NCBI GenBank assembly: GCA_947565255.1
Contig: CANOFI010000181.1
Location: forward strand, 1-5,097
Reading direction: 5' to 3'
Source of the DNA: an uncultured Lachnospiraceae bacterium
GTDB lineage: Bacteria > Bacillota > Clostridia > Lachnospirales > Lachnospiraceae
DNA length: 5,097 bases
The position numbers and the translations under genes are program-made. Below, one piece after another: positions 1 to 4,616 of this stretch (position 1 is its first letter; every line of letters starts with the position of its first letter). The notes below the pieces were generated by a model, which was not told the DNA's origin, did no database searches, and saw only the letters and a program-made list of their open reading frames with translations.

Positions 1-23
1 TCATCTCCGTCCGTCAGGTTCAT
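1..23 (-). CDS. Possible start of a downstream gene, cut by the window edge
   Basis: Just past the terminator at 61-92, the minus strand has an ATG at 21-23 preceded by GGGAG with about 8 nt spacing. The frame stays open to the window edge and gives only MNLTDGD. A second in-frame ATG lies at 36-38. Seven codons are too few to identify a product. The call rests only on the start codon, the Shine-Dalgarno-like sequence and the position after a terminator, so it may be chance. Confidence 0.2.
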
Positions 24-60
24 ACCGATAACTCCCATAGACACACGACCTGTAAAAAGT

Positions 61-92
61 AAAAAAAGGACACTCCATCTATCGGAACGCCC
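61..92 (-). terminator. Rho-independent terminator of the sigG unit
   Basis: Read on the minus strand, GGGCGTTCC (84-92) pairs with GGAGTGTCC (68-76) in a 9-bp stem that includes three G-U wobbles. The loop has 7 nt, and seven T follow (67-61). On the plus strand the wobbles become A-C mismatches and there is no good T-tract, so the structure works only for leftward transcription. It would end the sigG transcript about 180 nt after the stop codon. Confidence 0.8.
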
Positions 93-161
93 TTGTTCAT
101 CAAACGTATACGAAGAAGAATCTTCTCTACAGAACAAGATTACATTAATTCTATGAAAAAA

Positions 162-242
162 TCAAGTACTATTTTCGCGTTTTATTATATTTTTCATTTC
201 CATACAATTAACATCCATTTTTTGGATTGTTCTTGTGCACAT
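162..242 (-). CDS. Possible 26-residue small ORF in the sigG 3' region
   Basis: On the minus strand, 28 nt after the sigG stop, an ATG opens a 26-codon frame (begins MCTRTIQKMD, ends IIKRENST) closed by TGA at 162-164. A purine-rich stretch with AGGGG lies about 11 nt upstream. The ATG is exactly the 3-nt loop between the arms of a perfect 7-bp inverted repeat at 233-249. It lies before the terminator at 61-92 and so would be on the sigG mRNA. I recognise no domain; the peptide is charged, with two Cys. Chance is quite possible. Confidence 0.2.
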   Translation of the reverse strand: MCTRTIQKMDVNCMEMKNIIKRENST

Positions 243-249
243 TGCACAA
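233..249. repeat. Perfect 7-bp inverted repeat downstream of sigG
   Basis: TTGTGCA (233-239) and TGCACAA (243-249) are exact reverse complements separated by 3 nt, 21 bp past the sigG stop. In leftward RNA this would be a hairpin with AUG as its loop. No T-tract follows, so it is not an intrinsic terminator. It could be a protein-binding dyad, an mRNA 3' structure or chance. Confidence 0.5.
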
Positions 250-270
250 TTATCCCCTCATCCTCCCCCA

Positions 271-1047
271 TCAGACCAGATAGTTTTTCATGCAGCGGAG
301 TGCATTTTTTTCCAGCCGGCTGACCTGTGCCTGGGAAATGCCAATCTCCTGCGCCACCTCCATCTGGGTTTTTCCCTGAAAAAAGCGAAGCTGAATAATA
401 TAATTCTGGCGTTCGGACAGCCGTTTCATCGCTTCGCTTAATGAGATATCCTCCACCCAGTTCTCCTCTTTATTTTTTTTATCGCTGATCTGGTCCATGA
501 CATACAACGTATCGCCACCCTCGCTGTAGACCGGATCATACAGGCTTACCGGACTTTGAATCGCATCCAGGGCATGCACGATTTCCTCCTTCGAAACCCC
601 CACCTCTTTTGCGATATCTTCGATTTTAGGTTCTTTTAAGGATAGTTTCATCAGATGCTCTTTTGCATAGATTGCTTTGTATGCGATGTCTCTCAGGGAA
701 CGGCTCACACGGATGCTGTTGTTGTCCCGCAAATACCTTCGGATTTCCCCGATGATCATCGGAACGGCATAGGTTGAAAATTTTACATTCAGTGTATTAT
801 CGAAATTATCAATTGCTTTGATCAGCCCGATACAGCCAATCTGAAACAAATCATCCACATTTTCACTGCTGCTGGAAAAACGTTTTATCACACTTAACAC
901 AAGTCTTAAATTTCCCTTAATATAAGTTTCCCTTGCCTCCTTATCCCCCTGTTTGATTTTTCGAAATAATTCTTCCTTATCTTCGTCTTTTAAAAGAGGC
1001 AGCTTTGCCGTATTCACTCCACAAATTTCTACTTTATTAAGAGCCAT
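271..1047 (-). CDS. sigG: RNA polymerase sporulation sigma factor sigma-G (late forespore)
   Basis: This sigma-70 family factor directs late forespore gene expression after engulfment. From ATG at 1047 it is 258 residues, close to the roughly 260 of Bacillus SigG. The N-terminus KVEICGVNTAKLP is a sigma-G signature. Region 2 spans about residues 37-109, with core-binding DLFQIGCIGLIKAIDNF (66-82) and the -10-recognition segment FSTYAVPMIIGEIRRYLRDN (90-109). RVSRSLRDIAYKA (113-125) begins region 3. Region 4 covers about 203-255, with the helix-turn-helix EVAQEIGISQAQVSRLEK near 230-247. The start at 1047 is chosen because GGGAGG lies 9 nt upstream. The frame extends back to GTG at 1116, but that codon lies in the candidate promoter and has no ribosome binding site. 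The gene is monocistronic between two terminators, apart from a possible small ORF downstream. Residue K44 sits where Bacillus sigma-G has Asn45, which is linked to the anti-sigma factor CsfB/Gin. Confidence 0.97.
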   Translation of the reverse strand: MALNKVEICGVNTAKLPLLKDEDKEELFRKIKQGDKEARETYIKGNLRLVLSVIKRFSSSSENVDDLFQIGCIGLIKAIDNFDNTLNVKFSTYAVPMIIGEIRRYLRDNNSIRVSRSLRDIAYKAIYAKEHLMKLSLKEPKIEDIAKEVGVSKEEIVHALDAIQSPVSLYDPVYSEGGDTLYVMDQISDKKNKEENWVEDISLSEAMKRLSERQNYIIQLRFFQGKTQMEVAQEIGISQAQVSRLEKNALRCMKNYLV

Positions 1048-1056
1048 TTTCCCTTT

Positions 1057-1062
1057 CCTCCC
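1057..1062 (-). promoter_or_regulatory. Ribosome binding site that sets the sigG start
   Basis: GGGAGG on the minus strand lies 9 nt before ATG at 1047. The upstream in-frame candidates, GTG at 1116 and ATG at 1080, lack a comparable site, so this fixes the 258-residue start. Confidence 0.8.
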
Positions 1063-1103
1063 TGTGCTTTTTTGACTCATTTTTTCAAATGGTCCGTTAC
1101 ATA

Positions 1104-1133
1104 AATTGTTCTCCACGGATAAAATTTTTATAC
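1104..1133 (-). promoter_or_regulatory. Candidate sigma-F-type promoter of sigG
   Basis: On the minus strand GTATA (1129-1133) is followed after 15 nt by GAGAACAATT (1104-1113). These resemble the Bacillus forespore sigma-F elements (-35 GYWTA, -10 GGNRANAHTW), with one mismatch at the weakly conserved second G. The -35 also suits sigma-G, but no CATNNTA-like -10 lies at the right distance. Transcription would start near 1097, giving a leader of about 50 nt. Forespore sigma-F control of sigG is established in Bacillus; its use here is inferred. Confidence 0.55.
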
Positions 1134-1167
1134 CCTAAATTCACCGCAACAATCGATTGCAAATGAC

Positions 1168-1206
1168 AAAAAAGGCACAGAAAACATACGTTCCCCATGC
1201 CTTTTT
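1168..1206 (-). terminator. Rho-independent terminator of the spoIIGA-sigE operon
   Basis: Read leftward, GGCATGGGGAAC (1190-1201) pairs across all 12 positions with GTTTTCTGTGCC (1174-1185), including four G-U pairs, around a GTAT loop. An A5/T5 extension (1202-1206 with 1169-1173) lengthens the stem, and six T (1173-1168) follow. On the plus strand the wobbles become mismatches, so leftward termination is favoured. It separates sigE from the sigG promoter. Confidence 0.88.
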
Positions 1207-1266
1207 ATTTCCAAAACCACTCACTGTTTTTTTCAGTATCATCCGCGCTTTATGCAGCTTTTTACA

Positions 1267-2007
1267 CTACTGGAACCGGACAATTTCTCTCTTTAGCTGG
1301 CTCATAATTTTTTTCTCTAATCTCGATATATAGGACTGAGAAATTCCAAGATAATCTGCAACCTCTTTCTGCGTCATTTCTTCTCCGTCTACTTTTCCAA
1401 GACCGAACCTTAAATTCACAATTGTTTTTTCTCTTGCATTGAGCTTTTCAATTGCATGTTCTAACAGACTTTTTTCTACTTCTGCCTCTATCCCCCGGTA
1501 AATCACATCTTCTTCCGTTCCCAGCACATCTGACAACAGCAATTCATTTCCGTCCCAGTCTACGTTCAGCGGCTCATCTATGGACACTTCCATTCTGGTC
1601 TTGCTGTTGCGGCGCAGATACATTAAAATTTCATTTTCTATGCACCGGGAAGCGTATGTTGCAAGCTTAATATTTTTATCCGGATTGAACGTGTTAATCG
1701 ATTTTATCAGCCCAATCGTACCGATAGAAATCAAATCTTCCACCCCCACACCGGTGTTGTCGAATTTCTTCGCAATGTAAACGACAAGCCGCAGATTGTG
1801 TTCAATGAGAAGTGTTTTGGCCTCCTGTGCACACGCACTGTTTAAATCCGCAATCGCCTGTGCCTCTTCCTCGTTGTCAAGCGGAGCCGGCAATACCTCC
1901 GTTCCGCCGATATAGTGAACCTCACCGCTGTTCATCTGCATCAGATTCTGCAGACTGTACATCAGCTTTAACCGTACCTTATTCTGTAAAAAAATTTTAA
2001 AAATCAT
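1267..2007 (-). CDS. sigE: Pro-sigma-E, mother-cell sporulation sigma factor precursor
   Basis: The product is the inactive precursor of sigma-E, the first mother-cell-specific sigma factor. It is 246 residues long (Bacillus 239). The N-terminal pro-sequence is about 30 residues, hydrophobic and basic (MIFKIFLQNKVRLKLMYSLQ). It leads into EVHYIGGTEVLPAPL at 29-43, which matches the Bacillus processing junction EVYYIGG, so cleavage by SpoIIGA is expected near residues 28-32. Region 2 includes NLRLVVYIAKKFDNTG (71-86), DLISIGTIGLIKSINTF (91-107) and the -10-recognition segment LATYASRCIENEILMYLRRN (115-134). WDGNELLLSDVLGT (151-164) is a strong sigma-E signature. Region 4 contains TQKEVADYLGISQSYISRLE (212-231), a helix-turn-helix. 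ATG at 2007 has AAGGAGG 7 nt upstream. The gene follows spoIIGA by 40 bp with no terminator between, so the protease and its substrate are co-transcribed. Confidence 0.97.
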   Translation of the reverse strand: MIFKIFLQNKVRLKLMYSLQNLMQMNSGEVHYIGGTEVLPAPLDNEEEAQAIADLNSACAQEAKTLLIEHNLRLVVYIAKKFDNTGVGVEDLISIGTIGLIKSINTFNPDKNIKLATYASRCIENEILMYLRRNSKTRMEVSIDEPLNVDWDGNELLLSDVLGTEEDVIYRGIEAEVEKSLLEHAIEKLNAREKTIVNLRFGLGKVDGEEMTQKEVADYLGISQSYISRLEKKIMSQLKREIVRFQ

Positions 2008-2047
2008 CTTCTTTCCTCCTTCATCTAACGTTATAAAATTTATGCTT

Positions 2048-2920
2048 TTATCCTGACGTAGTTAAAATCATCTGAAACTCTCCTTTTTCACTGACGGGCT
2101 TAAAATTCAGTGCAAGCAGGGGATTTTTATATTCCAGACATTCCCCCTGCAGTTCCATTGTCATGCTCTGTGCCATGACGACCGGAAACATGCCATATTT
2201 CTCACTGACTGTTTCATAGGGGAGAAAATAAAGAAATTCCTCCACAGAGCCGGAAGCAGTCTGTTCCTGTTCTATGCTTCTTTTTTCAATTCTCTCTTTC
2301 AGGGAAGAAGAAATATAGGGTTCCAGACATTCATAGTTAATGACAGAGACACCCTTTTGCGCACCTTCAAAGTACAGACGGTTTCCCGTATCCCACAGGC
2401 CGTCAAGAACAATAGTATTTCCGTTATACAGCAATTTGACCATACAGATCGTCCGGCCTGTTTTTCTTCCTTTCAGACAGAAAAATGCAAGCCCCTGTAC
2501 AATGAAATAAACGATAAAACAGCCAAGTACAAGCTGCCCTATATGTTCCGTCCTGAAAGCAAGATAATGAAAAATTCCATTTACAAGAAGCCCTGTACCA
2601 TACAAAACTGCTATTTTTCGAAACAGTTCCACCGCTTTTTGAAAACGGTTTTCCCCTTCCCGGTGTTTTCTCCAGCTTCCAAACGCTATGTATGCCATCC
2701 CCGCATAGGCAGCCATGTAACAAATCCCCCTCAAAAGAACTGACTTTTCTCCCGGCACACATACATAAACACTAAAGCATAACGCTCCCCCTGCCGCCGC
2801 AGCTAACATCCGGATATTTGTACTTTTATAATGTTTCAGCTTTTTTACGATAAACAGGATCCATAAGTCCAACATCATATTTACAAAAAAAAACACATCT
2901 ATGTAGACTTCATAAAACAC
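2048..2920 (-). CDS. spoIIGA: Pro-sigma-E processing membrane aspartic protease SpoIIGA
   Basis: SpoIIGA cleaves the pro-sequence from sigma-E in the mother cell after septation; in Bacillus this needs the forespore signal SpoIIR. The protein has 290 residues (Bacillus about 309). The N-terminal half has about five hydrophobic membrane segments, near residues 5-25, 36-56, 62-82, 104-122 and 127-149. A soluble C-terminal domain follows. It carries the aspartic protease motif LDGLWDTGNRLY at 172-183, with catalytic Asp177, corresponding to the D-S/T-G-N motif of the family. Only one such motif is present, consistent with the retropepsin-like dimer model. The start is GTG at 2920, with GGAGGTGA 3 nt before it (GGAGG core 6 nt away). 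No ATG in this frame precedes the first membrane segment. It heads the spoIIG operon with sigE. A possible 14-codon upstream ORF overlaps its start by 11 nt. Confidence 0.95.
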   Translation of the reverse strand: MFYEVYIDVFFFVNMMLDLWILFIVKKLKHYKSTNIRMLAAAAGGALCFSVYVCVPGEKSVLLRGICYMAAYAGMAYIAFGSWRKHREGENRFQKAVELFRKIAVLYGTGLLVNGIFHYLAFRTEHIGQLVLGCFIVYFIVQGLAFFCLKGRKTGRTICMVKLLYNGNTIVLDGLWDTGNRLYFEGAQKGVSVINYECLEPYISSSLKERIEKRSIEQEQTASGSVEEFLYFLPYETVSEKYGMFPVVMAQSMTMELQGECLEYKNPLLALNFKPVSEKGEFQMILTTSG

Positions 2921-2954
2921 CCTTCACCTCCACCTGTACAACCCTCACAGACAT
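2910..2954 (-). CDS. Possible 14-codon upstream ORF overlapping the spoIIGA start
   Basis: On the minus strand, ATG at 2952-2954 with GGAG 6 nt upstream opens MSVRVVQVEVKGVL and stops at TGA 2910-2912. The stop lies 11 nt inside spoIIGA in another frame. The ORF sits in the predicted leader of about 77 nt, and its end covers the spoIIGA ribosome binding site and GTG start. This layout could couple or tune translation of spoIIGA. The evidence is only the ribosome binding site, start and overlap; the peptide resembles nothing I know. Confidence 0.25.
   Translation of the reverse strand: MSVRVVQVEVKGVL
2924..2931 (-). promoter_or_regulatory. Ribosome binding site that sets the spoIIGA GTG start
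   Basis: GGAGGTGA, a full complement to the 16S rRNA tail, precedes GTG at 2920 with the GGAGG core 6 nt away. It supports GTG rather than any internal ATG as the initiator. Confidence 0.8.
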
Positions 2955-3003
2955 CCTTCTCTCCCCTTTATCTGATAAGCACTGCACGATATTTGATAGG
3001 TTG

Positions 3004-3036
3004 ATTATACTTCCATGCCGGTGCACATTTTGTCAA
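3004..3036 (-). promoter_or_regulatory. spoIIG promoter: perfect sigma-A hexamers with a 21-bp spacer
   Basis: Minus-strand TTGACA (3031-3036) and TATAAT (3004-3009) are exact consensus hexamers, but 21 bp apart instead of about 17. The Bacillus subtilis spoIIG promoter is known for a 22-bp spacer that makes it depend on Spo0A~P. Finding nearly the same abnormal spacing at the same operon, with a Spo0A box upstream, supports the same mechanism. Transcription would start near 2997, about 77 nt before spoIIGA. Confidence 0.75.
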
Positions 3037-3037
3037 A
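3031..3037 (+). promoter_or_regulatory. Spo0A-box-like site overlapping the -35 element
   Basis: Plus-strand TGTCAAA, within TTTTGTCAAAC, matches the Spo0A box core TGTCGAA except for one base and coincides with the minus-strand TTGACA. In Bacillus a Spo0A site also abuts the -35-like element of spoIIG. The core is short and inexact. Confidence 0.4.
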
Positions 3038-3081
3038 CCAGCAACTACTTTTCCACCTTTTCACCGCAATAAAAATGATGA

Positions 3082-3088
3082 TTCGACA
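3082..3088 (-). promoter_or_regulatory. Spo0A box upstream of the spoIIG promoter
   Basis: Minus-strand TGTCGAA, in the context ATTTGTCGAAT (3081-3091), is an exact match to the Spo0A box core TGNCGAA. It is centred about 88 bp upstream of the predicted transcription start, similar to the distal Spo0A site (about -94 to -75) at Bacillus spoIIG. Confidence 0.65.
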
Positions 3089-3123
3089 AATTTCTCCATA
3101 ACTTAAAAAATGAATAATAAAGC

Positions 3124-3139
3124 ATTCTTCCCGAAGAAT
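3124..3139. repeat. Perfect 7-bp dyad between ftsZ and spoIIGA
   Basis: ATTCTTC (3124-3130) and GAAGAAT (3133-3139) are exact reverse complements around CC. The dyad lies between the ftsZ terminator and the Spo0A box, about 130-140 bp upstream of the predicted spoIIG start. The 2-nt centre favours a DNA-binding site over an RNA hairpin. It contains TCCCGAA, one mismatch from a Spo0A box. The regulator is unknown. Confidence 0.45.
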
Positions 3140-3146
3140 TTCCCAT

Positions 3147-3173
3147 AAAAAAACACCTGCCAAAAAGCAGGTG
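3147..3173 (-). terminator. Rho-independent terminator of ftsZ
   Basis: Read leftward, CACCTGC (3167-3173) and GCAGGTG (3154-3160) form a perfect 7-bp GC-rich stem around a 6-nt loop, followed by seven T (3153-3147). It starts 33 bp after the ftsZ stop and separates ftsZ from the spoIIG control region. Confidence 0.92.
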
Positions 3174-3206
3174 CTGTCCCTTCAATATGATATTCCTTTT
3201 ATGATA

Positions 3207-4496
3207 TTACTTTTTATTATATTTCTGAAGAAATGTCGGAATCTTATAGCCTTCATCGGGAATCTCAAGCGAAGGCTGCGCTTTTGTGTAGGCCGTTTGT
3301 GTCCTTGCCTCCTCTACAGGCTCTGGACGCTTATATACCGCCCTCTGCGTAACCGAACTCTCTCCCGGAACAATCGGCTCGGCTGACGGCTGTGAAACAG
3401 GAGGAACCATTTTCGCAGCTGTACCCGGAACACCAAGCGTCCGCGGCGCCTGTTCGGTTAACGTATTCGTGCGCATCGGTGAAATATTGGAATGCACATT
3501 TCCCGCAGCCGGCATTATTTTGGAAGTCTGTACAGGAACCTGGGGCTGTCCGAGTCCGGTCGCAATGACGGTAACGGCAACCTGGTCCTTTGCCTCTTCC
3601 TCTTCCTTATACATCGCACCAAAAATAATATTCACATCCTCGCCGGTAAATTCCTGAACATAGGATGCCACATCATCCCCGTCTGTCAGGCTTACGTCAC
3701 CGGAAATATTGATAATCACATCTGTCGCACCGGCAATGCTTGTCTCAAGAAGCGGGCTGTTTACCGCCTTCTGTACCGCCTCCATCGCTTTGTCATCGCC
3801 TGTCGCCATACCAATTCCGATATGTGCAAGTCCGCCGTCCTTCATAACTGTCTGCACATCTGCAAAATCAAGACTGATGAGCGCCGGCAAATTAATCAGG
3901 TCCGTAATTCCCTGCACTGCCTGCTGCAGCACTTCATCTGCTTTTTTCAGCGCCTGGGGCATCGTTGTTCTCTTATCTACAATCTGAAGCAGTCTGTCGT
4001 TTGGAATGACTATCAGGGTATCTACGTTCTCTCTTAATTTTTCCAGACCGCGCATTGCATTGTCCATCCGGACCTTTCCTTCAAAGCGGAAAGGCTTTGT
4101 CACAACGCCGACGGTCAGAATTCCTTTTGACTTGGCAATATTTGCCACTACCGGAGCAGCACCTGTTCCGGTACCGCCACCCATACCGCAGGTGACAAAT
4201 ACCATGTCGGCTCCGTCCACAATCTCTGCAATCTCTTCCACATTCTCCTCGGCAGCCTTCTCGCCTACCTCCGGCTTCGCTCCGGCACCGAGTCCCTTTG
4301 TTAATTTCTCGCCAATCTGGACAGTCTGTCCTTTACACAACTGGAGCGCCTGCTTGTCCGTATTCACACAGACAAACTCCACTCCGCCAATATTCTCATC
4401 TATCATTCGGTTTACTGCGTTATTCCCCGCACCACCGACACCAATCACAATAATATTTGCTGCCCGGTCCATTCCGCTATCTGTTAATTCAAACAA
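3207..4496 (-). CDS. ftsZ: Cell division protein FtsZ (tubulin-like GTPase)
   Basis: FtsZ is a cytoplasmic GTPase that polymerises into the division ring and recruits the divisome. From TTG at 4496 it has 429 residues; Bacillus FtsZ has 382, the excess being mainly a long linker. Visible in order: IIVIGVGGAGNNAVNRMI (15-32); the tubulin signature GGGTGTG (106-112) inside CGMGGGTGTGAAPVVA; the T7 catalytic loop LISLDFADVQTVM (206-218) with both Asp (210, 213); a Gln/Pro/Thr-rich linker at about 317-410; and the C-terminal peptide IPTFLQKYNKK (419-429) that binds FtsA/SepF-type partners. TTG is preferred because AAGGAGG lies 7 nt upstream; the GTG at 4517 lies before that site, so a start there would translate it. 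The resulting N-terminus MFELTDSG resembles other Firmicute FtsZ proteins. The usual T7-loop Asn is Ser208. It follows divIB and has its own candidate promoter and terminator. Confidence 0.97.
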   Translation of the reverse strand: MFELTDSGMDRAANIIVIGVGGAGNNAVNRMIDENIGGVEFVCVNTDKQALQLCKGQTVQIGEKLTKGLGAGAKPEVGEKAAEENVEEIAEIVDGADMVFVTCGMGGGTGTGAAPVVANIAKSKGILTVGVVTKPFRFEGKVRMDNAMRGLEKLRENVDTLIVIPNDRLLQIVDKRTTMPQALKKADEVLQQAVQGITDLINLPALISLDFADVQTVMKDGGLAHIGIGMATGDDKAMEAVQKAVNSPLLETSIAGATDVIINISGDVSLTDGDDVASYVQEFTGEDVNIIFGAMYKEEEEAKDQVAVTVIATGLGQPQVPVQTSKIMPAAGNVHSNISPMRTNTLTEQAPRTLGVPGTAAKMVPPVSQPSAEPIVPGESSVTQRAVYKRPEPVEEARTQTAYTKAQPSLEIPDEGYKIPTFLQKYNKK

Positions 4497-4503
4497 GGTT
4501 GTT

Positions 4504-4510
4504 CCTCCTT
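4504..4510 (-). promoter_or_regulatory. Ribosome binding site that sets the ftsZ TTG start
   Basis: AAGGAGG is followed after 7 nt by TTG at 4496 on the minus strand. GTG at 4517 precedes this site, and no comparable site lies upstream of that GTG. The next in-frame ATG is 24 nt downstream of TTG, too far from the site. Confidence 0.8.
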
Positions 4511-4537
4511 CACACACTTACCCATAGTCTCTTCTAT

Positions 4538-4566
4538 AATATACATCGTTTTTTCCAATAAATCAA
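4538..4566 (-). promoter_or_regulatory. Candidate sigma-A promoter of ftsZ
   Basis: Minus-strand TTGATT (4561-4566) and TATATT (4538-4543) are separated by 17 bp, with 4/6 and 5/6 matches to the sigma-A consensus. A-rich tracts immediately upstream (4567-4616) could act like an UP element. Predicted start near 4531, leader about 35 nt. No terminator separates divIB from ftsZ, so read-through is also likely. Confidence 0.5.
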
Positions 4567-4568
4567 TA

Positions 4569-4615
4569 ACATTTTTGTATTTTTATTCTTTTTTTCTACA
4601 TTTTTTTGTATTTTT
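4569..4615. repeat. A/T-rich imperfect direct repeat between divIB and ftsZ
   Basis: ACATTTTTGTATTTTT (4569-4584) recurs as ACATTTTTTTGTATTTTT (4598-4615), offset by 29 bp. Each copy contains a weak ACA/TGT dyad across the T run. Low complexity makes chance or slippage a fair explanation; a curved or UP-like promoter element is the main functional alternative. Confidence 0.45.
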
Positions 4616-4616
4616 C

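Larger units (their letters stand above)
93..270. other. sigG 3' region before its terminator
   Basis: These 178 A/T-rich bases separate the sigG stop from the terminator at 61-92. They hold only the inverted repeat at 233-249 and a possible 26-codon ORF. No convincing promoter or longer coding frame is visible on either strand; the plus-strand frames here look like chance. Confidence 0.5.
2921..3146. other. spoIIG control region and leader
   Basis: These 226 bases lie between the ftsZ terminator and the spoIIGA start. From upstream to downstream in leftward transcription they hold the dyad at 3124-3139, the exact Spo0A box at 3082-3088, a short direct repeat of GGTGRAAA type near 3050-3066, the -35 element with the overlapping Spo0A-like site, the -10 element, and a leader of about 77 nt with the possible upstream ORF. 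Confidence 0.6.

Noticed and set aside
93..441. Plus-strand frames around the end of sigG
   Set aside because: No ribosome binding sites, low-complexity products, and overlap with sigG and its terminator.
271..1116. 281-residue version of sigma-G starting at GTG 1116
   Set aside because: The first 23 residues do not resemble sigma-G, there is no ribosome binding site, and the GTG overlaps the candidate promoter. ATG at 1047 has GGGAGG at 9 nt.
1215..1240. Short ACTG-A7-CAGT hairpin after sigE
   Set aside because: The stem is only 4 bp and has no T-tract in the right direction; the terminator at 1168-1206 explains the end of the operon.
2357..2762. Open frames on both strands inside spoIIGA
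   Set aside because: They are out-of-frame shadows of a gene with clear membrane segments and a DTGN motif; their products are compositionally odd.
3492..4037. Long plus-strand open frames opposite ftsZ (also 3709-3987 and 4006-4527)
   Set aside because: They mirror the strongly coding ftsZ on the other strand, have no ribosome binding sites and no recognisable domains.
3207..4517. 436-residue FtsZ starting at GTG 4517
   Set aside because: The added codons encode the ribosome binding site itself (EGG from AAGGAGG), and TTG at 4496 is ideally spaced from it.
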